Positions 47,651 to 57,707 are shown, counted from the stretch's first letter. The stretch is DNA of 64,000 nucleotides from JANNSX01 sp041397825 (GCA_041397825.1 JAWKVX010000004.1:496001-560000); one strand, 5' to 3'. The notes: a model not told the origin generated them from the sequence alone. Translations and numbers: made by a program.

Positions 47651-48652
47651 TCAGGCGTAGTCGAGTACCTGACCGAGGCCGAGTGTCTGCGCCTTGCGCA
47701 GCATCGCCGCCCCCAACGCGATGTCCGTCGTCGACAGGCCCCGGTGCCAGTACAGGATCGTCTCACCCTCGTGCTCGCGGCCCGGCATCCGTCCGGCAAC
47801 GATCTCACCGAGCTCCGCATGCACGCTGGCCTCGCTGACGAGTCCGTGGTCGATGTGCGGTCGCAAGGCGCCGAGGTGTCCGGCGCGCATCTGTCCCCGG
47901 TCGCAGACCACGATCTTCCGGGCGAGATCGACCACGGAGAGCTCCAGCGCGCTCATGGTGCCGTACGGAACGACCAGAGCGCCAGGCTTGATCCAGGCCG
48001 TCTTGAGCAAGGGCTCCGGCCGGCTCAAGCGCGAGGCTTCGACGACAATGTCCGCTCCCTCGACCGCACCCTGCCAGTCGTCGGTGACGGTGACCGGTTT
48101 CCTCAGATCACGCGACAGTCGCTCAGCGAAGGCATCGCGACTTTCGGGTCGCCGCGAGTGCACGCGAATCTCGGAGAAGTCGTAAAGCCGGTCGAGCAGC
48201 CGGACGTTCCAATAGCTCGTGCCACGGGCGCCGACGTGGCCGAGGATCCGCGGGGATGCGGGGGCCAGGTACTTGGCACCGAGGGCGGTCATGGCGCCCG
48301 TGCGCATGTCGGTGATGGCCGTGGCATCCAGGACGGCCTGCGGCATGCCGGTCCGGGGATCGAAAAGGAGCAGCAGCGCCATCTCGGAGGGAAGGCCGAG
48401 CGTGTAGTTGTCGACGAAATCGCCGACGACTTTGACACCGGCATAGCCGAGGGGCGCGACATAGCCCCGAAGGACGTTGAAGTGCCCATTGATCGCCGGG
48501 TCCGGCCGGAGATGCACCCGGGGCTCGAGTACGGTCTGGCCTTCACCCTGAGCCCGCACGGCCACCTCTACGGCGGTCATGATCTCGTCATCCGTCAGCG
48601 AAAGGCGGTCGATGTCGGGGCCGCTCAGGTAGGTGAGTTGTATCTTTGCCAT
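47651..48652 (-). CDS. Ornithine cyclodeaminase/mu-crystallin family protein
   Basis: 333 residues from the ATG at 48652. A Rossmann NAD(P) region is centred on ILGHVGARGTSYWNV (about 130-145); the glycine pattern is atypical compared with the usual GAGxQA. The mid-protein SALELSVVDLARKIVVCDRG and C-terminal segments fit the OCD family. Members act on ornithine, proline analogues or other imino/amino acids; this one could also be a tyramine-oxidase-associated relative. The start lies 4 bp after tpiA on the same strand, so it may be co-transcribed with it. Confidence 0.78.
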   Translation of the reverse strand: MAKIQLTYLSGPDIDRLSLTDDEIMTAVEVAVRAQGEGQTVLEPRVHLRPDPAINGHFNVLRGYVAPLGYAGVKVVGDFVDNYTLGLPSEMALLLLFDPRTGMPQAVLDATAITDMRTGAMTALGAKYLAPASPRILGHVGARGTSYWNVRLLDRLYDFSEIRVHSRRPESRDAFAERLSRDLRKPVTVTDDWQGAVEGADIVVEASRLSRPEPLLKTAWIKPGALVVPYGTMSALELSVVDLARKIVVCDRGQMRAGHLGALRPHIDHGLVSEASVHAELGEIVAGRMPGREHEGETILYWHRGLSTTDIALGAAMLRKAQTLGLGQVLDYA

Positions 48653-48656
48653 CGCC

Positions 48657-49400
48657 TCATCCACCATAGGCCTGGATGATGCCGAGAAAGTCTGACGCCT
48701 TGAGGCTCGCACCGCCGACGAGGGCCCCGTCGACATCGGCGATGGAGAGGATTTCCCCGGCATTCGAGGGCTTCACCGAGCCACCATAGAGGATGCGCGC
48801 CTCGTCGAGCCCCGAGAGGGCAAGGTGTGCCCGGAGATGCTTGTGCATCGCCGCGATGTCGTCGGTGCTGGGTGTGAGACCCGTGCCGATGGCCCAGACC
48901 GGCTCATAGGCGATGACCGTGTTGGCGGCGCTCGCCCCCACCGGCAGCGAGCCGCGAAGCTGACGGCCGCACACGTCATTGGCGAGGCCGGACTGCCGCT
49001 GCCCCAGCGTCTCGCCGAGGCAGACGATGGCGATCAATCCGGCCCGATGCGCCGCCTCCGCCTTCGCGCGCACATCCATGTCCCGCTCGCCGTGATCGGC
49101 GCGCCGCTCGGAGTGCCCGACGATGACGGCGACGGCGCCCGCATCCTTCAGCATCTCGGCCGAGACATCGCCGGTGTGGGCGCCCGCCGCCTTGGCATGG
49201 CAATCCTGGCCGCCGATCAGCACCTTCGACGCCGAGAGCGCCTCCGCCATCGGCCGAACGAGGGTCGCCGGCGGACAGATGAGCACATCCGGCGCCGTCG
49301 ACGGGCCACAGCCCCGGGCGACCTGCCGAGCCTCGGCCAGGGCCGCGAGGAGGCCGTTCATCTTCCAATTGCCCGCAACCAGCGGTGTCCGGCTCGCCAT
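48657..49400 (-). CDS. tpiA: Triosephosphate isomerase
   Basis: 247 residues. Interconverts dihydroxyacetone phosphate and glyceraldehyde 3-phosphate. Active-site K in NWKMN (residue 13), H in VIVGHSERR (near 95), E in AYEPVWAIGTG (near 165), and the phosphate-binding loop near YGGSVKPSN. All normal. Divergent from ppiD by 136 bp. Confidence 0.97.
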   Translation of the reverse strand: MASRTPLVAGNWKMNGLLAALAEARQVARGCGPSTAPDVLICPPATLVRPMAEALSASKVLIGGQDCHAKAAGAHTGDVSAEMLKDAGAVAVIVGHSERRADHGERDMDVRAKAEAAHRAGLIAIVCLGETLGQRQSGLANDVCGRQLRGSLPVGASAANTVIAYEPVWAIGTGLTPSTDDIAAMHKHLRAHLALSGLDEARILYGGSVKPSNAGEILSIADVDGALVGGASLKASDFLGIIQAYGG

Positions 49401-49536
49401 GCCTCGTCTCCTGTCGGTGGCCGGCTCCGCTTGCGGCGTCCGGCCGGCCTTCCTATGATGCCGCGCTTTCCCCGGGAACGGCTGTCCGAGCCGCCCCTTC
49501 AGCTCCTTACGCGATCAGGAACGGCACAACAACATC

Positions 49537-51417
49537 ATGCTCGAGGCACTCCGAAAAGGCGCCGGCAGCTGGGTCGCCAAGATCCTCTTTGCCATTCTCG
49601 TGGCCTCCTTTGCCCTCTGGGGTATCGGCGACGTCTTTCGCGGCTTCGGCGGCAATACGCTGGCGACCGTTGGCACGACGACGCTGACACCGCCGGTCTA
49701 CGAGCAGCTCTTCAACCGCGAGCTACAGGCCGCCAGAGAGAAGTTCGGCCGCCAACTGACGCCGCAGCAGGGGCGCGCGCTCGGCCTCGATCAGCAGGTG
49801 TTCGCGGGCCTCCTCATCGACAATCATGTCGAATCCCTCGGCTTGGGCATCTCGAGCGAGGCGCTGCTGGCGCGCATTCAGGCCTCGCCAGCCTTCCATG
49901 GACTTGGCGGCAAGTTCGATCCCGATCGGTTGCGGGAGGTCATGCGGTCCAACGGGCTCTCGGAGCAGGGCTTCATGGCCGTCGAGCGACGTCAGGCGTT
50001 GCGTGAGCAGGCCTTGAGCGCCTTGGCCGGCGACATCGGGGCGCCGTCAATCCTGATCGACGCCGTCAATCGCTATCAGAACGAAAAACGCGTGCTGGAC
50101 TATTTCATGCTGAGTGCAGCGCAAGTGGCGGCACCGCCAACTCCCGACGATGCCGCGCTTGGTGCCTATTACGAGGCCCACAAGCGGGACTACCGGATCC
50201 CGGAGCTCAGACGGCTGGCGCTGCTCGAGGCCGATCCGGAGGCGCTGAAATCCACCATCGATATCGCCGAGGCCGACCTCGAGGCCTACTACAAGGCCCA
50301 GGAGAAAACGTTCGACACGCCCGAGCGCCGCCGCGTGCAGCAGATCGTCTTCGCCGACAAGGCCGCTGCCGACAAGGCCCATGCCGAGCTCATCTCCGGG
50401 AAGAGCTTCGTCGATGTGGCCCGTGAGGCCGGCCGCTCGGAGAGCGATATCGATCGCGGGCTGGTCACCCAGGATGGTCTCTTCGATCCCGCCGTCGGTG
50501 CGGCCGCTTTCAAGCTCGCCGACGGTGCCTTCAGCGAGCCGATTGAGGGCGATCTGTCCGTCTCGATCGTCAAGGTCGATAAGATCGAGCCCGCGGTGAA
50601 GAAGACTTATGCCGACGTGAAGGCCGAGATCCGAGACCGCCTGGCACTGGAGAAGGCGACGGGCCTGCTCCAGGATCTCTACGACAAGGTCGAGGATCTG
50701 CGGGCGCAGGGAACCGCGCTCAAAGACATCGCGACCAGCCTCGGACTGCGCTACAGCGAGGTCGATGGCGTGACGCGCGCCGGCACCGACGCCGATGGCA
50801 AACCCGTCGAGGCGGCCCGCATCGCCGCCAATCTCGTCCAGATCGCCTTCGAGAGCGATGTCGGCATCGAGACCGAGCCCCAGGAGCGGACGAAAGGCGG
50901 TTATGTCTGGATTGATGTCGTCGAGGTCATCCCAGAGCGCGACAAGCCGCTCGACGAGGTCAAGTCGGCCGTTGCCGAGGCCTACATTGCCGCGGAACGG
51001 GGCAAAGCGCTGGCGGAGAAGGCGCAGGCGCTCGTCAAGCGTGCCAACGCCGGCGAGGACCTCGCGGCCTTGGCGACCGAGGCCGGGACGACGGTCAAGA
51101 CCAGCGATCCCCTGACACGGACCAGCGGCTCCCCCGACCTCCCTGAGACGGCGCTGCCGCTCGCCTTCTCCCTCGCCAAGGACGCTGCGGGCGACGCACC
51201 GTCGGCCGACCGCTCGGAGCACGTCATCTTTCGACTGAAGAGCATCGAGCCGCCTGCCGCGCTCACCGAGGACACTCGGAAGAACGTGACCGCGCGCCTG
51301 TCGCAACTCCGGGCCGCCGACCTTGCTGGAGAGTATGTCGCCGGCTTGCAGCAGCGGTACGGTCTTGAGATCAACCAGGCCCTCTACCAGCGCCTGTATG
51401 GCCAGACCGACCAATAA
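49537..51417 (+). CDS. ppiD: Periplasmic peptidyl-prolyl isomerase PpiD-like
   Basis: 626 residues. A single N-terminal membrane span (AKILFAILVASFALWGI, about 14-30), a SurA-N-like chaperone domain with the long helix around residue 60-190, a parvulin PPIase domain at about 250-360 (RRVQQIVFADK then DRGLVTQDGLFDP) and a C-terminal chaperone half. Assists folding of exported proteins. Divergently transcribed from tpiA, a common alphaproteobacterial arrangement. trpE starts 25 bp after its stop. Confidence 0.9.
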   Translation: MLEALRKGAGSWVAKILFAILVASFALWGIGDVFRGFGGNTLATVGTTTLTPPVYEQLFNRELQAAREKFGRQLTPQQGRALGLDQQVFAGLLIDNHVESLGLGISSEALLARIQASPAFHGLGGKFDPDRLREVMRSNGLSEQGFMAVERRQALREQALSALAGDIGAPSILIDAVNRYQNEKRVLDYFMLSAAQVAAPPTPDDAALGAYYEAHKRDYRIPELRRLALLEADPEALKSTIDIAEADLEAYYKAQEKTFDTPERRRVQQIVFADKAAADKAHAELISGKSFVDVAREAGRSESDIDRGLVTQDGLFDPAVGAAAFKLADGAFSEPIEGDLSVSIVKVDKIEPAVKKTYADVKAEIRDRLALEKATGLLQDLYDKVEDLRAQGTALKDIATSLGLRYSEVDGVTRAGTDADGKPVEAARIAANLVQIAFESDVGIETEPQERTKGGYVWIDVVEVIPERDKPLDEVKSAVAEAYIAAERGKALAEKAQALVKRANAGEDLAALATEAGTTVKTSDPLTRTSGSPDLPETALPLAFSLAKDAAGDAPSADRSEHVIFRLKSIEPPAALTEDTRKNVTARLSQLRAADLAGEYVAGLQQRYGLEINQALYQRLYGQTDQ

Positions 51418-51442
51418 TCCGCCAGCTTGAGCAGATTGCCCG

Positions 51443-52993
51443 ATGAGCAACGGTCTTTCCATGGGCGGAGTGGCAGTGGAGCCCGACTGGCAGACGTTCG
51501 AGGGACGCTACTCGGCGGGCCAGCCGCAGGTCGCCTGGACGCATCTCGTCGCTGATCTCGAGACGCCGGTCTCGGCCATGCTCAAGCTCTGCGGCGCACG
51601 GCCGATGAGCTTCCTCCTCGAGTCCGTCGAAGGCGGCGCGGTGCGCGGCCGCTACTCGATCATCGGCACTGCGCCCGATCTGATCTGGCGCGCCCGCGGC
51701 AACGAGGCCGAGATCAATCGCGTGGCCCTCACGCATCCCGACCGGTTCGAGCCCATGCCGGGCGGCACACTCGCCGCCCTGCGCGCGCTCCTGGCCGAGA
51801 GCCGGATCGCCCTGCCGGAGGATCTGCCGCCGATGGCCGCCGGGGTCTTCGGCTACATGGGCTACGACACGGTCCGCCTCGTCGAGCGCCTCGAGACCGC
51901 GAAGCCCGATCCGCTCGGGGTCCCCGACAGCATCCTGATCCGGCCGACGATCATCCTGATCTTCGATGCCGTGCGCGATCAGATGACCATCGTCACGACG
52001 GTCTTTCCGAAACCGGGCCTGACGGCCCGCGAGGCCTATGCGGCGGCCACGGCACGCCTCGAGGAAGCGGTCGAGCGGCTCGAGGGGGAGATGCCGCACG
52101 AAGCCGGTGCCGAGCCCCCGTCGGCGCAACCCGCGCTCGCGCAGTCGAACACGCCCGCTGCGGCCTATATTGGCATGGTCCGCAAGGCCAAGGAGTACAT
52201 TGCCGCCGGCGACATCTTCCAGGTCGTGCTCTCGCAGCGCTTCTCGGTTCCCTTCGCGCTGCCTCCCTTCGCGCTCTATCGGGCACTGCGCCGTCTCAAT
52301 CCGTCACCGTTCCTCTATCATCTCGATTTCGGCGGCTTTGCCATCGTCGGCTCGAGCCCCGAGATTCTGGTGCGCGTGCGGGCCGGCGAGGTGACGATCC
52401 GGCCGATTGCCGGCACCCGGCCGAGGGGCAAGACGCCGTCCGAGGATCGGGCCCTCGCCGCCGAGCTGCTTGCCGATGAGAAGGAGCGCGCCGAGCACCT
52501 GATGCTGCTCGATCTTGGGCGCAACGACGTTGGCCGCGTCGCCGAGATCGGCTCCGTCAAGGTCACCGACAGCTTCTTCCTCGAGCACTACAGCCACGTC
52601 ATGCACATCGTCTCGAACGTCACCGGCAGGCTCGCGGCAGGGCGCCACGACGCCATCGATGCCCTGATGGCGGGATTCCCGGCCGGCACCGTCTCGGGGG
52701 CGCCCAAGGTCCGGGCGATGCAGATCATCGATGAGCTCGAGGCGTCGAAGCGCGGGCCTTACGCCGGCTGCGTCGGCTACTTCTCCGCCGACGGCGAGAT
52801 GGACACCTGTATCGTTCTGCGCACGGCCGTGGTCAAGGATGGCATCATGCATGTCCAGGCGGGCGCCGGCATCGTCGCAGACTCTGCGCCCGACATGGAG
52901 CAGGGCGAATGCCAGAGCAAGGCCGCCGCCCTCTTTCGGGCTGCCGAGGAGGCAATCCGTTTCGCCCGGCGCGGACCGAAGGGTCGAGGTTAG
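51443..52993 (+). CDS. trpE: Anthranilate synthase component I
   Basis: 516 residues. Forms anthranilate from chorismate with ammonia supplied by TrpG. Chorismate-binding C-terminal domain includes VGSSPEIL, RPIAGTRPRG, LDLGRNDVGRVAEIG and GTVSGAPKVRAMQII; the Trp-feedback LLES serine region near residue 55 is present (SFLLESVEGG). No Trp-leader peptide or attenuator fits in the 25-bp gap after ppiD, so expression is probably tied to ppiD or to an internal promoter. The sixA gene lies between it and trpG. Confidence 0.96.
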   Translation: MSNGLSMGGVAVEPDWQTFEGRYSAGQPQVAWTHLVADLETPVSAMLKLCGARPMSFLLESVEGGAVRGRYSIIGTAPDLIWRARGNEAEINRVALTHPDRFEPMPGGTLAALRALLAESRIALPEDLPPMAAGVFGYMGYDTVRLVERLETAKPDPLGVPDSILIRPTIILIFDAVRDQMTIVTTVFPKPGLTAREAYAAATARLEEAVERLEGEMPHEAGAEPPSAQPALAQSNTPAAAYIGMVRKAKEYIAAGDIFQVVLSQRFSVPFALPPFALYRALRRLNPSPFLYHLDFGGFAIVGSSPEILVRVRAGEVTIRPIAGTRPRGKTPSEDRALAAELLADEKERAEHLMLLDLGRNDVGRVAEIGSVKVTDSFFLEHYSHVMHIVSNVTGRLAAGRHDAIDALMAGFPAGTVSGAPKVRAMQIIDELEASKRGPYAGCVGYFSADGEMDTCIVLRTAVVKDGIMHVQAGAGIVADSAPDMEQGECQSKAAALFRAAEEAIRFARRGPKGRG

Positions 52994-53041
52994 GCCGCTG
53001 CCGGATTGCAGCCCCCGCACGGGCCGACTACTGTCGTCGGC

Positions 53042-53557
53042 ATGCTGACACTTTCGATCCTCCGTCACGCCAAGGCCGGCACCGAGCGTCCGGGAGAGAG
53101 CGACCACGACCGGCCCCTGGCGCCACGCGGCCGGCGCGCCGCGCCGCTGATGGGCCACTTCATCGCCGAACATCACCTCGAGCCGGATGTCGTCCTCTGC
53201 TCGACCGCGACACGGACACGGCAGACACTCGACCTCATCAGCGCCGAGTTCGTCTCCGAGCCGCGCATCGTCTTCGATGAGGCCCTCTACCTGGCCGAGC
53301 CCGAGGACATCCTCGGCGTGCTCAGGACCCGCTCCGGACTGGTCAAGCGGGTCATGATTGTCGGGCACAATCCGGGGCTGCAGGAGCTTGTGTTGATGCT
53401 TGCCGGCGCCGGACGGAAGGGCGACCTGGCACTCATTCGAAGCAAGTTCCCGACGGCTGGCCTCGCCGTCCTCAACTTCACCCAGACCGATTGGTCGAGT
53501 GTCGGCCCTCGCACCGGCGTGCTCAGGTTGTATATGTCGCCCCGGCGACTCCCCTGA
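53042..53557 (+). CDS. sixA: Histidine phosphatase SixA-like
   Basis: 171 residues from the ATG at 53042. The family signature LRHAKA (H9 of the protein) and the second histidine in MIVGHNPGLQ near 110 are intact. SixA dephosphorylates phosphohistidine on phosphotransfer proteins. Its insertion between trpE and trpG is unusual. It starts 48 bp after trpE and ends 42 bp before trpG, all in one direction. Confidence 0.88.
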   Translation: MLTLSILRHAKAGTERPGESDHDRPLAPRGRRAAPLMGHFIAEHHLEPDVVLCSTATRTRQTLDLISAEFVSEPRIVFDEALYLAEPEDILGVLRTRSGLVKRVMIVGHNPGLQELVLMLAGAGRKGDLALIRSKFPTAGLAVLNFTQTDWSSVGPRTGVLRLYMSPRRLP

Positions 53558-53599
53558 CGCCGGCTCGCGTTGCCGCCGAGGCTTTGCTAAGAGTTCTCC

Positions 53600-54208
53600 A
53601 TGCTGACCCTCATCGATAACTACGACAGCTTCACCTACAATCTGGTCCACTACCTGGGCGAACTCGGCGCGCTGTGCCGTGTCTACCGGAACGACCAGGT
53701 GACGGTCGACCAGGTGCTGGCGGAGAGGCCGCGGGGCATCGTGCTCTCGCCCGGACCGTGCACGCCCAACGAGGCCGGCATCTGCCTGGATCTCATCCGC
53801 GCGGCCGGCCCGACCATCCCGCTCCTCGGCGTCTGCCTCGGCCATCAGGCGATCGGCCAGGCCTATGGCGGCAAGGTCATCCGCGCCCCGGAGCTGATGC
53901 ACGGCAAGCTCTCGACCATCACGCACAGGAGCAAGGGCCTCTTCGAGGGACTCCCGAAGCGGTTCCAGGTGACGCGCTATCACTCGCTCATCGTCGAGCG
54001 GAAGAGCCTGCCGGACTGCCTCGCGATCACCGCCGAGACCGACGACGGGTTGATCATGGGCCTCCAGCATGCGAGCCATCCCGTGCACGGCGTGCAATTC
54101 CATCCCGAGAGCATTGCCTCTGAGCAAGGCCACGCCCTCCTCGCCAACTTCCTGGCGCTCGCGGGGTTCACGCAAAAGCGCAAGCGGGCCGGCGGCAAAG
54201 CCGCATAG
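53600..54208 (+). CDS. trpG: Anthranilate synthase component II (glutamine amidotransferase)
   Basis: 202 residues. Class I glutamine amidotransferase with the nucleophile in GVCLGHQAIG (C79-type position), H and E in VQFHPES near residue 172. Supplies ammonia to TrpE. The opening MLTLIDNYDSFTYN is characteristic. PabA function cannot be excluded, as such subunits are often shared. trpD starts 34 bp after its stop. Confidence 0.95.
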   Translation: MLTLIDNYDSFTYNLVHYLGELGALCRVYRNDQVTVDQVLAERPRGIVLSPGPCTPNEAGICLDLIRAAGPTIPLLGVCLGHQAIGQAYGGKVIRAPELMHGKLSTITHRSKGLFEGLPKRFQVTRYHSLIVERKSLPDCLAITAETDDGLIMGLQHASHPVHGVQFHPESIASEQGHALLANFLALAGFTQKRKRAGGKAA

Positions 54209-54242
54209 CGTCAACGATCAATCTCCAGTGAGCGAAGGGCCC

Positions 54243-55283
54243 ATGTCCCCAGAGACCGATCCGAACCTCTTGAAACCCTACATCTCCCGCGCACTCGATT
54301 CCGCGCTGATGCAGCATGAGGCCGAGGAGGCCTTCGACATCCTGATGTCAGGCCAGGCGACGGCCGCGCAGATCGGCGGCTTCCTGATGATCCTAAGGCA
54401 TCGCGGCGAGAGCCTCGAGGAGATCGCCGGCGCGGCGACCGTCATGCGCGCCAAAGCCAAGAAGGTTCGGGCCCCGGATGGCGCTATGGACATCGTCGGC
54501 ACCGGTGGCGATGGCCGCGGCACGCTCAACATCTCGACCGCGACCGCCCTCCTCGTCGCCAGCCTAGGTGTGCCGATCGCCAAGCACGGCAACAAGGCCC
54601 AGTCGTCTAAATCCGGTGCCGCCGACGCCCTCGCGGCGCTCGGCATCAACGTCAATACTCCCGTCGAAACGATCGAGCGATGCATCACCGAGGCCGGTAT
54701 CGGCTACATGCATGCGCCCAATCACCATGCCGCTATGAAATACGTCATGCCGGCCCGGATCGAGCTCGGCACCCGCACTGTCTTCAACATTCTGGGGCCC
54801 ATGACCAATCCGGCCGGCGTCAAGCGGCAGCTGACGGGTACGTTCACACGCGCCCTCCTCCGGCCGATGGCCGAGACGCTCAAGACCCTCGGCACCGAGC
54901 GCGCCTGGCTCGTGCACGGCATGGATGGAACCGACGAGATATCGATCTCGGGCCCGACCTACGTCGTCTCCCTCGTCAACGGTAAGATCGAGCAGTTCTC
55001 GGTGAAGCCCGAGGATGCGGGGCTTCCGGAGCACCCCTTCGGTCACATTCTCGGCGGCTCGCCTGAGGAGAACACGGCTAAGATGCGGGCCATCCTGTCG
55101 GGCGACCATGCGTCGGGTATCCGCGCCTTCCGCGACGCCGTTGCCCTCAATGCGGCGGCCGCCCTGGTGATCGCCGAGAAGACCGGCACGCTCGCCGAGG
55201 GCGCAGCCAGGGCGCAGAAGGCCCTCGACGAAGGACGGGCCATGACGACTCTCGCGAAACTGGTCGAGATCACGAACAGCTAG
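54243..55283 (+). CDS. trpD: Anthranilate phosphoribosyltransferase
   Basis: 346 residues from the ATG at 54243. Attaches anthranilate to PRPP. The PRPP-binding GTGGDGRGTLNIST is near residue 82-95; NKAQSSKSGAADALAALG and the NILGPMTNPAG segment are conserved. A GAAGGG site precedes the start. No trpC (usually the next gene in relatives) follows; malonyl-CoA synthetase lies 16 bp downstream instead. Confidence 0.95.
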   Translation: MSPETDPNLLKPYISRALDSALMQHEAEEAFDILMSGQATAAQIGGFLMILRHRGESLEEIAGAATVMRAKAKKVRAPDGAMDIVGTGGDGRGTLNISTATALLVASLGVPIAKHGNKAQSSKSGAADALAALGINVNTPVETIERCITEAGIGYMHAPNHHAAMKYVMPARIELGTRTVFNILGPMTNPAGVKRQLTGTFTRALLRPMAETLKTLGTERAWLVHGMDGTDEISISGPTYVVSLVNGKIEQFSVKPEDAGLPEHPFGHILGGSPEENTAKMRAILSGDHASGIRAFRDAVALNAAAALVIAEKTGTLAEGAARAQKALDEGRAMTTLAKLVEITNS

Positions 55284-55299
55284 AGGCGGGACGCCGGAC

Positions 55300-56853
55300 A
55301 TGCCCAGCCGTGCGCTCGACGCCGTCGCCAGAGAAGGCGTTCACAATCTCGCCGCCCTGATTGAGGCCCGGTGCTCCGCTGCCGACACCGGGTTCATCGA
55401 GGAGCCCGGTGGCCGGAGTTGGAGCTATGCCGAGGCCTGGTCGCTCGCCGGCCGGCTGGCCAACGCCCTGACCGGCGCCGGTGTCGGCATCGGCGATCGC
55501 GTTGCGATCCAAGTCGAGAAGTCGCCGGAGGCCGTGCTGCTGTTCTGGGCAACGGCGCGGATCGGCGCGATTTATCTGCCGCTCAACACGGCTTACACGC
55601 CGCGCGAGGTCTCCTACTTCCTCACCGATGCAGAGCCCACCGTGGTCATCGCGCGTCCTGAGGCGGAGGCCGAGATGACCGCGCTTGCCCGGAGCCTCGG
55701 CGTGACGGCTGTTCTGACGCTCGGCACCGCCGGCGATGGAACGCTCATGGAGAAAGCAGCATCGGCCGCTGGTGATCCCCCGGCGCCGGAGCTCGGCTGG
55801 GACGATCTGGCAGCCATTCTCTACACCTCGGGAACGACTGGACGCTCCAAGGGTGCGATGTTGACGCACGGCAATCTCGCCTCGAACGCCCTGACGCTGA
55901 GCGACACCTGGGCCTTCACCGGCGACGACGTGCTGATCCACGCGCTCCCCGTCTACCACACGCACGGCCTCTTCACGGCCAGCAACACGCTGACGGTGGC
56001 CGGAGGCAAGATGCTCTGGCTGCCGAAGTTCGATGCCGGCCAGGTGCTCGGCCTCATGCCGCAGGCGACCACTTTGATGGGTGTGCCGACCTTCTATACC
56101 CGCCTGCTCGACCATCCGGGCCTGACCGCCGAGGCGGCTGCCCATATGCGGCTCTTCATCTCCGGCTCGGCGCCCCTCCTCGCCGAGACGCATCGGGCCT
56201 TCGAGGTGAGAACCGGTCACGCCATCCTTGAGCGCTACGGCATGACCGAGACCAACATGAACACGTCCAACCCCTATCGCGGCCGCCGCCGTGCCGGCAC
56301 CGTCGGGTTTCCCCTAGAGGACGTCACGCTCCGGATCACCGATCCGGCGAGTGGCGCACCATTGCCTCAAGGCGAGATCGGCATGATCGAGCTGAAAGGT
56401 CCCAACGTGTGCGCCGGCTACTGGCGGAACCCGGAGAAGACCGCGGAGAGCTTCCGGCCCGACGGCTCTTTCATCACCGGCGATCTCGGCATCATCGACG
56501 GCGAGGGCTATGTCTCGATCGTCGGCCGCGGCAAGGACCTCGTCATTTCCGGAGGACTGAACGTCTATCCCAAGGAGGTCGAGGACGAGATCGACGCGCT
56601 CTCTGGAGTGGTCGAGTCGGCTGTCATCGGCCTCCCGCACGCCGACCTCGGCGAGGCGGTGACAGCCGTCGTCGTCTGTACGAAGGACGCCACCCTCGAC
56701 GAAGCCGCCGTACTCAGGGCGCTGGCGCCCAAGCTTGCCAAATTCAAGCTGCCCAAGCGGGTCCTCTTCCTCGCTGAGCTGCCGCGAAACGCGATGGGTA
56801 AGGTCCAGAAGGCGAAACTGCGAGAGACTTACGACGCTCTCTACAATTGCTAG
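55300..56853 (+). CDS. matB: Malonyl-CoA synthetase (MatB-like acyl-CoA synthetase)
   Basis: 517 residues of the ANL superfamily. AMP-binding motif YTSGTTGRSKGAM (near 177), A5 motif YGMTETNMNTSNPY, and the C-terminal lysine in GKVQKAKLRE. The LPVYHTHGLF and GVPTFYTRLL segments closely match rhizobial MatB, which activates malonate. No malonyl-CoA decarboxylase (matA) or malonate transporter is adjacent. Its 3' end overlaps the convergent ilvE by four bases. Confidence 0.9.
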   Translation: MPSRALDAVAREGVHNLAALIEARCSAADTGFIEEPGGRSWSYAEAWSLAGRLANALTGAGVGIGDRVAIQVEKSPEAVLLFWATARIGAIYLPLNTAYTPREVSYFLTDAEPTVVIARPEAEAEMTALARSLGVTAVLTLGTAGDGTLMEKAASAAGDPPAPELGWDDLAAILYTSGTTGRSKGAMLTHGNLASNALTLSDTWAFTGDDVLIHALPVYHTHGLFTASNTLTVAGGKMLWLPKFDAGQVLGLMPQATTLMGVPTFYTRLLDHPGLTAEAAAHMRLFISGSAPLLAETHRAFEVRTGHAILERYGMTETNMNTSNPYRGRRRAGTVGFPLEDVTLRITDPASGAPLPQGEIGMIELKGPNVCAGYWRNPEKTAESFRPDGSFITGDLGIIDGEGYVSIVGRGKDLVISGGLNVYPKEVEDEIDALSGVVESAVIGLPHADLGEAVTAVVVCTKDATLDEAAVLRALAPKLAKFKLPKRVLFLAELPRNAMGKVQKAKLRETYDALYNC

Positions 56854-57707
56854 CCCCGCCCGTGCGCCCAGGCCCAATAGAGTTCGCGCGCGCGTTTGGC
56901 GACCGGTCCCGCCTGCAGGTGACGATCATCGATACGGATAACGGGGACCACCTTGGAGTGATTGCCTGTCGAGAAGATCTCGTCGGCAGCGAGAAATTCC
57001 TCGGGCCGGATCGAGCGCTCCACCACCTCGCAGCCCGCTTGCCTCAGCAAACCGATGACACGTTGGCGTGTGATGCCGTTGAGGAATGAGCCGTTCGGAA
57101 TGGGTGTCAGAACGACACCGTCCTTGACCATGAAGACGTTCGAGGTTGCCGTCTCGGCGACATTGCCGAGGAGGTCGAGCACGAGCGCATTGTCGAACCC
57201 GCGCGCCTTCGCCTCCATGATGATCTTGCCGCCCATCGGATAGAGGCAACCGGACTTGGCATCTGTCGGCGCGCATTCGGCAGACGGCCTCCGCCATTTG
57301 CCGAAAGTGACGGAGAAACCCTTGGGATCGATCATCGGCTCTTCGGCAAGAAAGACGAGGAAACGGGTCGAGGCCGGATCCGGCGGCACATACATGTAGC
57401 CTCCCTCCTCCGACCAATACATCGGGCGGATGTAGATCGCCTCCCTGCTCTTGAAACGCTTCAGGCCGACGCGAATGATGTTCTCGATTTCCTCCGGCGC
57501 ATGTGTCGGCTCGAGGCCCAACGCCTTGGCCGAGCGGTTGAGGCGCGCCGAGTGCAGGTCGAGGTCGGGTGTGATGCCCTCGAAGTAGCGTGCGCCGTCG
57601 AAGACGCTGCAGCCGAGATTGAAGCCGTGCGTCTCGGCATTGATGATGGCCGGCGTGCCGTCATGCCACTTGCCGTCGAAATAGGTGTAGCTCTCGCGCT
57701 TCGCCAT
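56850..57707 (-). CDS. ilvE: Branched-chain amino-acid aminotransferase
   Basis: 285 residues, class IV PLP enzyme. The N-terminal NLGCSVFDGARYFEG and the RPMYWSEEGG arginine near 95 fit the branched-chain transaminase subgroup. The PLP lysine lies in the KSGCLYPMGGKIIMEAK stretch and the E-T-A-T-S-N segment binds the cofactor ring. It reversibly transaminates Val, Leu and Ile. Convergent with matB, no terminator between. Confidence 0.9.
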   Translation of the reverse strand: MAKRESYTYFDGKWHDGTPAIINAETHGFNLGCSVFDGARYFEGITPDLDLHSARLNRSAKALGLEPTHAPEEIENIIRVGLKRFKSREAIYIRPMYWSEEGGYMYVPPDPASTRFLVFLAEEPMIDPKGFSVTFGKWRRPSAECAPTDAKSGCLYPMGGKIIMEAKARGFDNALVLDLLGNVAETATSNVFMVKDGVVLTPIPNGSFLNGITRQRVIGLLRQAGCEVVERSIRPEEFLAADEIFSTGNHSKVVPVIRIDDRHLQAGPVAKRARELYWAWAHGRG

